This document shows, piece after piece, positions 42,661-52,713 of a stretch of 64,000 bases of DNA. The DNA lies in NCBI GenBank assembly GCA_902651635.1, contig CACRSC010000030.1, positions 468,641 to 532,640 on the forward strand. Direction: 5' to 3'. The notes below the pieces were generated by a model. The model was given only the letters and a program-made list of their open reading frames with translations. It searched no databases and had not been told where the DNA came from. Each line of letters begins with the position of its first letter. The first letter of the stretch is position 1. Source of the DNA: Mastigamoeba balamuthi. Lineage: Eukaryota; Evosea; Mastigamoebida; Mastigamoebidae. The position numbers and the translations under genes were made by a program.

Positions 42661-45600
42661 ATGGCGGTGGCCCCGGCAGAGGGGGAGGCGGTGCGGGAGG
42701 TGCGGGCCAACGACGCCGAGGGGAACGCGGCAGCGGGCTACGGGGGCAACTACATCACGACGTCCAAGTACACGCTGCTCTCCTTTGTGCCCCAGAACCT
42801 CGTCGAGCAGTTCTGCCGCCTCGCAAACTTCTACTTCCTCATCATCTCCGCCCTCCAGGCATCCCTCCTCCTCCTCCTCCTCTCCTCCTCTCTCCCCTGC
42901 CAGCGCAATCTCTCTCTCTCCCGATCTCTGCGTCTCTGCTCTCTCTCTCTCTCTCTCTTCCCCCCCCCCCACTTGCACTCCCTCTGCCTCAGTCTCTGCC
43001 GCTCTCTGTGGCTCACTGCTGGGCACAGATCATACCGGGGCTGTCGCCCACGGGGCGCTGGACGACGGCGCTGCCCCTGGGCCTCGTGCTGCTCGCCACC
43101 GCCTGCAAGGAGGCCTACGAGGACATTGTGCGTCCCTGCTGCCCCCCCTTGCGGCAGAGCTGACCGCTGGCCGCTGGCCGCTGGCCGCTGGCCGCTGGCC
43201 GCCTGTGCTTCGCGCGTCGCTGTGCGCTGCGCCCCCGAGCAGAAGCGGCACGCGCAGGACAAGCAGGTCAACAACTGCAGGACGCACGTGCTCCGCGACG
43301 GCGCCTGGCTGTCCGTCAAGTGGCACACGCTCCGCGTGGGCGACATCGTCCGCGTCGCCAACAAGGAGTTCCTGCCCGCGGACCTCGTCCTCCTCAGCGG
43401 CCACGACCCGCAGGTGGCGCAGCCCCGAATCAATTGATTCGCGCCCTCCGCACCCCGAAACGGTACTCAGCGGAACGGCCGCGCGCAGGGCATCTGCTAC
43501 ATCGAGACGTCGCAGCTGGACGGCGAGACCAACCTGAAGATCAAGCAGGCGCTGGAGGAGACGCTGCGCTACGCCGACGACAAGGCGCTCGCGGGGCTGC
43601 GGGCGACGGTGGCCTGCGAGCTGCCCAACAACAGGCTGCACACGTTCGAGGGCAAGATCACCGTGGACGGGGCCACGCACGCGCTGTCGCCGCGGCAGGT
43701 GCTCCTGCGGGGCGCGTGCCTCCGCAACACAAAGTTCATACACGGCATCGCCATCTACACGGGCCACGACACCAAGCTCATGATGAACCAGCGCGCTGCC
43801 CCCCACAAGGTCTGTGCAACGGTCTCTCCCTCTCGTGTGCTCGCGGTCTCTCTCTCTCTCTCTCTCTTCTTGGCGTTCAGATGCGCAAGTTCCAAAAGGC
43901 CCCTCCGGGAAGGGTTTCCTTTCCCTCTGTCTCTGCTGCCTGTTTGATGGCTGGCTCTCCCGTTCTGGCGTCTTGTCGAGACCTCTTCTTGCTCTTGCTC
44001 TTTCTCTCTCGTGCTTGCTGTCTCTCCTCTTCGTGCGCAGGTGCGCGGGTTCCGAAAGGCCCGTGCGAGTGGTTCCCCCTATTTTTCTCTTTACTTTTTT
44101 CCCGCAGGTCTGTCGGCGCCTTGGGGAAGCCTTCTCTTGCTCTCTCATTTCTCGCTCTTTGTCGGTTGTGCTCTTCTCGCCGCTCGTGCTGCAATCCAAA
44201 AGGACCTCTCTTTCCTCCCCCTTTGCTTTTCCTGATAATTATTTTTTATCCATCCGTGGGTTCTTTATTTTGTGTTGTCGTCGTCTTTCTCTACCTCCTT
44301 TATTTGTTTCTCTGGCGAGAAAACTGCGCGAGCTTCAACGGCCTTCTGTTGTTGCCTTCAATTGACCCTCGTGGTGGAGCGGGCCAACTTTTTCTCTTTT
44401 ATTTTGCTTTGGTTGGCACTTAGTTTTTGCTCAAGGGTAGTTCAACCCATTCGACTGAGGGCAAGGCCGTTCTCACCGGTGCGGGCGGTCGTCGTGGCGC
44501 AGAGGTCGAACCTGGAGCGGATGACCAACGTGGTGATCGCGTTCCTGTTTGTGGTGGAGATGCTGCTGGCCGCCGTCTGCGCCGTGGGCAGCAGCGTGTG
44601 GATGCGCGCCAACGCCGACAGCATGTGGTACCTGGGCCTCGACTCGTCGTCGCTGAGCACGCGCGGCTTCCTCAACTTCCTGACGTTCGTGATCCTCTTC
44701 AACAACCTCATCCCCATCTCGCTCTACGTCTCTGTCGAGTTTGTGCGCCTGCTGCAGGCCTACCTCATCAACGTCGACGCCGAGATGGTCCACCGCGGCG
44801 TCAGCGCCCTCGCGCGCACGTCGGACCTCAACGAGGAGCTCGGCCAGGTGCACTACGTCTTCTCGGACAAGACGGGCACGCTGACGCAGAACGTCATGCA
44901 ATTCCGCAAGTGCTCCGTCGCGGGCATCAGCTACGGCGAGGGCACCTCGGAGATCATGCTCCAGGCCCTCGCCAACCGCGGCGAGGCCACGCCGGCGCCC
45001 GCCGAGGCCTCCGGCGGCAGCAGCGCGATACCGCAGAGCCAGCACGTGAACTTCAGCGACGACAGGCTGCTGCGGAACCTGCACGAGGGGCACCCGACGG
45101 CGGACGTCATCCGCGAGTTCCTGACGCTGCTGGCCGTGTGCCACACGGTCATCCCCGAGGTCGACGACGACGGCAGCGTGGCGTACCAGGCCGCGAGCCC
45201 CGACGAGAGCGCGCTGGTCGGCGCGGCCAAGGCCCTCGGCTTCGACTTTTACGCGCGGACGCCCAAGAAGGTCAGCGTGCGCATCGACGGGCGCAGCGCC
45301 GACTACGAGCTGCTGCACACGCTCGAGTTCAACAGCACGCGCAAGCGCCAGTCGGTCATCGTGCGCAGCCCCGAGGGGCGCCTGATCCTCTACTGCAAGG
45401 GCGCCGACACGGTCGTCTTCCAGCGGCTCGGGGCCCAGCAGCCCTACGCCGACGCCACGATCCGCCACCTGCAGCAGTTCGCCTCGGACGGCCTGCGCAC
45501 GCTCTGCCTCGCCGTGGCCGTGCTCGACGAGGCCGAGTACGAGGAGTGGGCGCGCGGGTACCAGGAGGCGGCGACGAGCATCGGCGACAGGGAGAGGCGG

Positions 45601-47389
45601 CTCGACGAGGCCGCCGAGGCCATCGAGCGCAACCTCTTCCTGCTGGGCGCCACGGCCATCGAGGACAAGCTGCAGGACGGCGTCCCGCAGACCATCAGCA
45701 CGCTGCTCGAGGCCGACATCAAGGTCTGGATGCTCACGGGCGACAAGCAGGAGACCGCCATCAACATCGGCTTCGCCTGCCAGCTCCTCACCAGTGCGCC
45801 GCCGCCTCTGCCTCTGCTCTGTGGGGTGGGCAAAAGGGCAATTTGTGTTCGCTGCGCTGCCCTCGAGGATGCCAATCGAGGCCGCGCCCCTTTAACGCTC
45901 TCTGTGGGGCACTACTGTCCTCCGGTGGGCTCGACTGCCATTGTGGTTCCTGCAAGCGCAACTATAACTCCTTCTCTCTTTGTCGTGGCTTTTTTCGAGG
46001 GACACTACTGTCCTCACATCTCGGGGCACGGCTGCCTTTGTGGTTCCTTCAAGCGCAGCTATAACTCCGTTCTCTCCTTGTCTTGGCTTTGTCAACACGA
46101 CCGAATGCGCTCTCGGCTGACGCCTGACCCCCCGTGCGTGTCTCTGCGGCGCAGAGGAGATGCAGCTGATGGTCCTCAACGAGGAGAGCGAGGAGGGGAC
46201 GCGGGCAGCGCTGGAGAAGAGGCTGGGCGAGGCGCCCGGCGCCGAGGACGAGGGGCGGGGCACGGCGCTGGTGGTGGACAGCACGACGCTGGACTTTGCG
46301 CTGGGCGAGCAGCTGCAGGGGCGGCTGCTGGCGCTGGCCTCTGGCTGCAAGGCCGTCGTCTGCTGCCGCTGCACGCCGCTGCAGAAGGCCCGCGTGGTGC
46401 AGCTCGTGCGCGAGAGCCTGGGCCTCATCACGCTGGCCATCGGCGACGGCGCCAACGACGTCAGCATGATCCAGTCGGCCCACGTCGGCGTGGGCATCAG
46501 CGGCGAGGAGGGCCTGCAGGCCGCGCGCTCGAGCGACTACGCCATCGCGCAGTTCCGCTTCCTGCGGCGCCTGCTGTTCGTGCACGGGCGCTACGCGTAC
46601 CGGCGGCTCTCGCTGCTGATCCTCTACTCGTTCTACAAGAGCATCGCGCTCTACCTGACGCAGTTCTGGTACACGTTCGCCAACGGCTTCTCGGGGCAGA
46701 GCCTCTACGACCGCTGGACGCTGACGGTCTACAACGTGCTCTTCACGTTCGTGCCCGTCATCGTCTTCGGCATGTTCGACAAGGACGTCCTCGAGGACAC
46801 GGTCCGCGCCTTCCCGCGGCTCTACGCGCTGGGCCAGCGCCGCGAGGTCTTCAACTACCGCGCGTTCTTCGGGTGGGCGCTCAACGCGCTCTGGCACTCG
46901 TTCGTGGCGTTCATCGTGCCGTTTGCGGCGCACCAGCACTCGCTGACGTTCGCCTGCGGCTGGAACGACGACATGTTCTCGTTCGGCCTCGCCGTCTACA
47001 CGAGCGTCGTCGTCGTCGTCTCGCTCAAGCTCTACTGCGAGACGCGCTGCTGGACGTGGATCACGCACACGGCCTACTGGGTCTGCCTCGGCCTCTACCT
47101 GCTCTGGCTCGTCATCTACGGCTCCTTCTGGCCCGCGCACCTCGGCCTCGGCGAGAACATGTGGTTCCTCTTCTTCAACATGTTCCGCGCCCCCACGTTC
47201 TGGTTCCTCATCATCCTCTGCCCCGTCGTCGCCCTCGCCCGCGACGTCTGCTGGAAGTACTACAGCAGGATGTACTGGCCCAGGCCCATCCACATCGCCC
47301 AGGAGCTCGAGTGGCTCGCCAAGCACGGCGGCGCCGGCGACAACCTCGAGACCGGCAGCAGTGCGCTTGCCACGCCCTCGCATCTTTGA
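42661..47389 (+). CDS. P4-ATPase phospholipid flippase
   Basis: Six exons in frame: 42661-42858, 43029-43127, 43243-43413, 43489-43809, 44503-45793, 46155-47389, giving 1104 residues. Family marks in order are ITTSKYTLLSFVPQNLVEQF at the N-terminus, CYIETSQLDGETNLK (A-domain DGET), NNLIPISLYVSVE (P4-specific PISL), FSDKTGTLTQN (phosphorylated Asp), YCKGADTVVF, VWMLTGDKQETAINI, AIGDGANDVSMIQSAHVGVG, and the six C-terminal spans with FWYTFANGFSGQSLYD. It moves aminophospholipids from the outer to the cytosolic leaflet, usually with a CDC50 partner. The start codon is the first ATG ahead of the conserved block. Intron 1 (42859-43028) starts GCATCC, a GC donor. Others start GTGCGT, GTGGCG, GTCTGT and GTGCGC. 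Three introns contain internal tandem repeats. Confidence 0.93.
43165..43201 (+). repeat. GGCCGCTGGCCGCT tandem run in flippase intron
   Basis: Four to five copies of CGCTGGC/CTGGCCG lie inside the 115-base intron 43128-43242. Confidence 0.8.
43810..44502 (+). other. Long low-GC flippase intron with degenerate repeats
   Basis: A 693-base intron, pyrimidine-rich and much lower in GC than the exons. Related blocks such as TTCCAAAAGGCCCCTCCGGG (near 43888) and TTCCGAAAGGCCCGTGCGAG (near 44050) recur. CAATTGA is at 44358. It ends GTCGTGGCGCAG. Confidence 0.6.
45900..46100 (+). repeat. About 95-base tandem duplication in flippase intron
   Basis: GGCACTACTGTCCT (near 45908) and GACACTACTGTCCT (near 46001), TGTGGTTCCTGCAAGCGCAAC and TGTGGTTCCTTCAAGCGCAGC, and two CTATAACTCC words form a two-copy repeat in the intron 45794-46154. 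Confidence 0.8.
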
Positions 47390-47831
47390 AGGTTTTACTT
47401 TATCTTGGTTGTTCTTTCACTTTGCTTTACTTTCATAACCAATTTATACCATTGAGTTATGGCCCCTGCCCTTTGTTGGGTTCTTAATGCGGTCCTCTCA
47501 GCAGCCTTGGCAGGAACACCGCTGGTCCCCTTCGCAGAGGCCGAAGACGACCTGCAGGGCAGCAGCAAGTGAGCAGCAAGGAGTAGCAAGGAGCAGACAA
47601 CCAACGATGGTGGCCGTGTTGTTTGTTACACTCACCAATGGGGATGACACTCATACATACATGCACGCAGAACACAGCACAACACATGTCAATTGCGAAA
47701 AATTGAACAGCGTCCTTTGCTTCAATTTGCTGCTCTACTACTGCGTTCCGAGGCGTATGTGCTTCTGTGGGGTTGTGATCAGCAGAGAGTCGCCTTAGTT
47801 CTGGTTCTTCTGTTCGAACTTAATGTGAAGT
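47390..47831. other. Intergenic, no gene seen
   Basis: 442 bases of lower GC between the flippase stop and tRNA-Ala. CAATTG at 47689 is followed by AT-rich words. It holds the flippase 3' end. Confidence 0.4.
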
Positions 47832-47904
47832 GGGGGTTTAGCTCACTTGGTAGAGCACTCCCTTGGCATGGGAGAGGCACGGGGATCGAAGCCCCGAACC
47901 TCCA
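47832..47904 (+). tRNA. tRNA-Ala (GGC)
   Basis: A 73-base cloverleaf. Acceptor GGGGGTT/AACCTCC has the G3:U70 wobble pair that defines tRNA-Ala. The anticodon arm CTCCC-TTGGCAT-GGGAG gives anticodon GGC. The T arm CGGGG-ATCGAAG-CCCCG has A where T54 is usual, and the discriminator is A. A T-run follows at 47908-47912. GGC is unusual for a nuclear Ala tRNA, since eukaryotes normally use AGC read as inosine. The altered T-loop weakens the internal B box (GGATCGAAGCC versus GGTTCGANTCC), so expression is uncertain. Confidence 0.85.
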
Positions 47905-47941
47905 AATCTTTTTGTTTAAATCACAGGGCGGTCCCTCGCAC

Positions 47942-50900
47942 TCAGAGCGCCTCGATCTGCGCGCTGCACTGGGGTGTCGTGCACGCCGACGGCCCAGCGG
48001 CAGACCCCTCGGCCTCATCAGGCGCCACAGCGCCGCCGGCGCGCGTGCCCAGGGCCACGTCGAGCGCGACGCGTTCAATTGACTGCTCGACCTCTGCGAA
48101 CGCGGGCCTCCGCGCGGGGTCCCCGTGCCACGCGCTAGCCAGCAGCTCGCGGAGACCCGCGGGGCAGTCGGCGGGGATCTCGGGCCTGCCTCCCTCGACG
48201 ACGTGGCGCGAGAGGATGTAGATGGACGTGGCCTCGTCGCCGCCAAAGGCCTTGCGGCCCGTCCAGAGCTCCCAGAGCAGCACAGCGTAGCTGTACACGT
48301 CCGCGGGCGTCGACGCGGAGCCCCCGTCGATCATGGCCTCAGGCGCCATGTACGCGGGCGTCCCCACGCCGCTGGTCATGCGAAGCAGCTCGGCGGCGCA
48401 GCCCCCGCAGATGGTCCGCGAGGTCCCGAAGTCGGTGATCCTGCAATCGATATTTCTAAGTCAAAATTGACTTGGGGGAAGAGCCACTGCTGCGCCAAAA
48501 CGCCACGACGGGGGCAGCGCACTTGGCCACGACGGGGCAATCGAGTGAGAGGGTCATGATCAGCACATTGTCGGGCTTGAGGTCGCGGTGCCTGCGGGAC
48601 TCTGAGGCTGCGAAGTGGGAGTGGGGGCAAACTTACACAATGCCGCACGCGTGCAGGAACTTCATGCCGCTCGCGACGTTGCTGGCGACGCGCAGGCGGT
48701 ACAGCTGGCTCAGTGTCTGGCGCTGCATGACCCCTGCGAGGCTGCCGTGCGGCGCGAACTCGGTGACGAGTGACACGCGCCTGGGGACGACAGCGGCGCC
48801 GTAGAACGTCACGACGAACGGCGAGCGGATCTGCTCGAGGATGTCGATCTCGCGGCCCAGCTCCTCGAGCGAGAGGTACGATCCACCGCGTATCTGCTTG
48901 ATGGCCACCTCGCTACCACGCCACGTGCCGCGGTAGACGGTCCCGAAGTTGCCCTCGCCCACCACGTCCCCAAAGACCAGCTCGTCGTAGTCGATCCGTG
49001 TGCTCAGCTTCCCGCGCACCGCCAGCCCCACCTTCTTGTGCTCCTTAATCGTGTTGCCCTCGCTCGCCTCGTCTGCACCGCCGAAGGAGTTTTTTCACTT
49101 AGGTTTGGTTTCCCCAATTTTGACTTCGTATTTGTCGACTGAAAAATGGTGTTCGTTTGGTTCCGCACAGTTGACAACGAGGAGGAGGGGGTCGTCGATT
49201 GAGGCAGTGCAGTGCATCGTGACGGAGACCTCCACGACGGCGTTGCCGCCGCGGGGGATGGTTCCCTCGCCGGGTGCGGCCTGGACGGTGTACTTGTTGC
49301 TCGTGGGCAGGCAGAGGTAGTACCTCAGGCTGTGCGCGCTCCTGTTGGCCACCGTCAGCCTGTCTGTGATGGCTGCGCCCACCCCGGCCTGCTGCCCGTT
49401 GAGGCTGAACGTGGCGATGCGTGGCTCCACGTCCCACACGTCGCTGGCGCTGGTCTCGCTGCGGAGCCCCCAGAGTCAGTTGGGTGCACTGCTGTCCTGT
49501 GTGGGCACGCGTGCCTCGAGTCCACGAAGTCGGGCGGGATGGGCGGGGGCAGCGTGATAGACGACGTGAGGGCCATCTTGAGCGCGGGGGGCACGCTGCT
49601 GTCGCCGGGCGGCATGGGGTCGCTGGCCACGCAGCTGTCGACGTTGACAGAGAGCATCAGGGGCGTCTGCATCTTCTGCGCCCCCTGCGCCTGCCCGCCC
49701 TCTCCCCTGCGGCGCCTGCGGCATCCCAAGTCCCGCGAAGGGTGTCAGCGAGTCCCCGGCCCCGTCTGGACGGCGGCGCACCGCATTCTCAGGGCCACGA
49801 GCCCGGCGACGAGGACGCCGGCGACCACGGCAGTGCCGGCGACCCCAGCAGCGACGCCGGCGGCCACGGCGCGCCTGCTCTGCCCTGTGCTGTTCCTGCC
49901 CCCCTCCTGCTCGCCGCCGCCGCTGCGGGACGACGAGGGCGGCGGCAGCCCGCTCAGAATGCTCGCAGAGGGGCTGCTGCTGCTGCTGCTGCTGCCCAAG
50001 TGAGGGGCAGAGGACGACGTCGAGGAGCTCGAGCGACGGCTGGAGTTAGTGGAGCTGTGTTGCTGCTGATGCTGCTGATGCTCTGAGGGCAGCGAGCCTG
50101 TGCTCTGCCCCTCGGACCGCGATGCCGCAGAGCTCGAGTGCGACAGTGGCGATGACGAAGACGGCGAGGACGACGATGAGCTGCCGGCCGATTGGGAATG
50201 CGGCGGTGGCGGCGGCGGGACAATTGCCGACGACGACGAGGACGGCACTGTCAGCAACGACGAGGAGGCGGTACACGCGGGCGCTGCCGTCACGACGCAC
50301 GACGACGCCGCGCTGGGGCTGGCGCAGGTGCCGCGCATCGAGCAGGAGCCCGTGAACGCGGGAGCGTCCCCCGTCAGCGGGTTGCCGTCGAGCACACTGG
50401 CGTGCACAGCAGCGCACGCAGGCCGTCACTCGGGTGCGCGAGCAAAAGGGCGAGGGAGGGAGGGCGGGCGCACAGCGTCTTGAGCTGCGCGAGCGTCCGG
50501 AGCACAGGGGGCACGGGGCCCGCGATGCCGTCGTTGGTGAGGTTCCTGCGCGGGTGGGGAGCCGTGTGAGCTCCGTCGGTGGCACTCTCGCGCGGGGCGC
50601 ACAGCGTCGCGAGCAGCGGGGGCATCGCGGCCACGACGCTCGAGAGGTTCGTGCCCCTCGCCAGCGCGTTGTTCGCCAGCGTGCTGCGCGTGTCGACAGC
50701 GCGTCAGTCGCCGCTGGGGAACTCGGGGGGGGCCGAAGAGGTCGAGGGGCGCAGCGCACAAGTGCCTGAGGCCCTGCAGCGACGCCAGCGACGCGGGGAC
50801 GAGCGCGACGCCCGCATCGGCGTCGAGGGCGATGGCGACGGCGACGGTGGCCCCGTTGGCGGTGGCGGTGACCCACGGCAGGTCGTCGACCTTGCCCGAG

Positions 50901-51338
50901 GGGTCCGCGATGCAAGCCGCGAGGCTGCCGTAGGCCTGCGGACGCCCCCACGTGGCCACCCACGCGCACAGCTCCGCCTTGTCTCTCGCCGCCTGCCCCG
51001 CCGCCGCCGCTGCTGCTGGGCCCCCGCGAGCCCCGCCCGTGAGCCTCCCAAAACCCCTTGCCAAATAGAGAAGGTGCTCTTTGCACGGAACGCGAGCCTC
51101 GGGTCTCGCGCAGAGCCGTTTTCAGCGCGCAGCGCTCGCAGGGGATCCGGCGGGAGAGAGGGAGAGAGGGCCCCAGGCCAGCAGGCGCTGCTGCTGCCAA
51201 GAGGACGAGCGACAAAGTGCGAGGGCAGAGTGGGCAGGGCTGGGCAGGGGTGGACGAACGGGGACAGGGCGACGCCAGGAGCAGCCAGAGCAGCAGTGGG
51301 GGGAGCGCAGCGGGCAGAGAGCGCGGAGAGCGCAGCAT
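47942..51338 (-). CDS. LRR receptor-like kinase (TKL family) with MSP-like domain
   Basis: About ten exons. Downstream of the signal exon they are 50760-50992, 50603-50683, 50474-50545, 49782-50396, 49509-49715 (or to 49515), 49169-49458, 48637-49072, 48523-48591 and 47942-48440. The N-terminal signal (LPPLLLWLLLA) from ATG 51338 is tentative. Leucine-rich repeats follow (LASLQGLRHF, MPPLLATLNLTNDGIAGPV, TLAQLKTLLVLDGNPLTG), then a Cys/Ser-rich stalk, a span (VAAGVAGTAVVAGVLVAGLV) and basic RMRRRR. A beta-rich MSP-like block (ITDRLTVANRSAHSLRYYL) leads to an active kinase: GEGNFGTVYRG, VAIKQI, HRDLKPDN, KITDFGTSR, GTPAYMAPEAM. It is a surface receptor kinase, close in its STRIDYDEL lead-in to Entamoeba transmembrane kinases. 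Most donors are GTGCGC or GTGCGG; one is GTAAGT. Confidence 0.75.
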
Positions 51339-52009
51339 CTGGGAGGCCTGGGAAGGCGCTGGGTGGTCGGGGGTCTCTGCTGGGGGGTCGTGGGCCCTCC
51401 CTCGGCCAGGCCTCTTGCGCAATGACCGCAGGAATCGCCCAGGGCGAAAAACGGGCTTTTGTCCTTGGCACGGGGACTGCTCTTTTTGGCCACCGCGTTT
51501 GGCGGGATGAAAAAGTGCGACCTGCCGGGATTGAACCAGCGACCTTTAGATCTTCAGTCTAACGCGCTACCAGCTGCGCCAAGGTCGCATTCACATAATT
51601 CGCGATTGTAAGCCGGCATGCCCCGGCGCTGCGCAGAGCTTCTACGTGGAAGTCGAAGGCGGCGCCGCGCGCGATCGCGTGGCAGGATAGCGCCCGCCGA
51701 CGACAGGCGCACCCGCTGGACGCCCAGCGCAGCGTGTATACTCGCACCGGGCCCTGGTCTGCAGTATTTGTATTTCCGCGCGTGAGGAAAAAGGGGCGAT
51801 AATGACCGATGGCGCGGCGAAAGGGCGCGGCGATGCGGTCATCGGTGACATCAACAGGGCGGCGCGGGGTGCGCGGGGCGGGCCTCTTTTTTTTCTCTGT
51901 GACGGTCGCTTGTGCTTAATCGGTCCCACCCAGCCTTGTGCGTCCCGCGTGCCCAGCCCTCCTCTCCCCTCTCCTCCCCACGCCCCCCTGACCCGTGGTG
52001 CGCAGGAGG
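51339..52009. other. Intergenic region containing tRNA-Phe
   Basis: Upstream of the receptor kinase (minus) and of eL31 (plus), with tRNA-Phe inside. A pyrimidine-rich tract runs into GTGCGCAGGAGG just before the eL31 ATG. An intron acceptor there (GTGCGCAG) would allow an upstream noncoding exon. Confidence 0.4.
51516..51588 (-). tRNA. tRNA-Phe (GAA), second identical copy
   Basis: The reverse complement is base-for-base the same as the tRNA at 7984-8056. TTTT follows the 3' end on the transcribed strand (AAAA at 51511-51514). Flanks differ between the copies, so only the gene itself is shared. Confidence 0.95.
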
Positions 52010-52387
52010 ATGCCGAGCCAGAAGAAGGAGGCGAGCAGCGCGAAGCGTGCGGCGGCGGGGGCCGTGGCGCGCGAGTACACGATCAACCTGCACCGCCGCC
52101 TGCACAAGATCGCGTTCAAGCACAAGGCGCCCCGCGCGCTCAAGGAGGTCAAGCACTTTGCGGCGACGACCATGGGCACGCGCGACGTGCGCGTCGACGC
52201 GCGCCTCAACAAGTTCCTCTGGAGCAAGGGCATCCGCAACGTGCCCTTCCGCGTGCGCGTGCGCCTGACCCGCAAGCGCAGCGAGGACGCCGAGGGCAAC
52301 AAGGGCGCCATGTACACCCTCGTCACCTACGTCCCCGTCGAGGGCTTCAAGGGCCTCCAGACCACCAACGTCTCCCTCTCGGACTAA
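52010..52387 (+). CDS. RPL31: 60S ribosomal protein eL31
   Basis: A single exon of 125 residues. [51 protein letters not shown] and [19 protein letters not shown] match eL31 throughout, ending [20 protein letters not shown]. It is a large-subunit protein at the exit-tunnel rim. ATG at 52010 is the first in frame. No intron is seen in the coding part. Codons are strongly G/C-ending. Confidence 0.96.
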   Translation: MPSQKKEASSAKRAAAGAVAREYTINLHRRLHKIAFKHKAPRALKEVKHFAATTMGTRDVRVDARLNKFLWSKGIRNVPFRVRVRLTRKRSEDAEGNKGAMYTLVTYVPVEGFKGLQTTNVSLSD

Positions 52388-52713
52388 GCTGCTGTCCCAC
52401 AGCCCTCTGTGGACCGTGACCTGACTGACTGACCGACCGCCGTCTGACGCCCCCCCTTCGCTCTCCCGGATTGACCCCCACAAGCCAACGGGAGATCTTT
52501 GGCCCCTCTATTACTGCACCCCTCGCCTGCCGCTCTCTACGACACTGCTCTGCTCTGCTCTGCTTGTTGCTCGCTGTTTGTTTTTTCCACAACAGCACAG
52601 AGCTCACTGCCACACGAATACCAGACAATTGACACGAGTTCTCCCGCGCTCAGCTCCCGCAACCCACACGGTGCCATTGGCCTGCGCCTGTGGGCTCCCC
52701 TCGTTCTCAGCTC
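52388..52713. other. Convergent intergenic region
   Basis: 326 bases between the eL31 stop and the stop of the VWA gene. It holds both 3' ends. CAATTGACACG is at 52626. No gene is seen. Confidence 0.4.

Noticed and set aside
47832-47904. Bacterial contamination suggested by the GGC tRNA
   Set aside because: The contig is continuous with intron-bearing eukaryotic genes on both sides, and the gene lacks an encoded CCA end.
49509-49515. A further GC-AG intron (GCACGC) in the receptor kinase
   Set aside because: A GT donor (GTGCCC) six bases away is equally in phase, so it was not counted.
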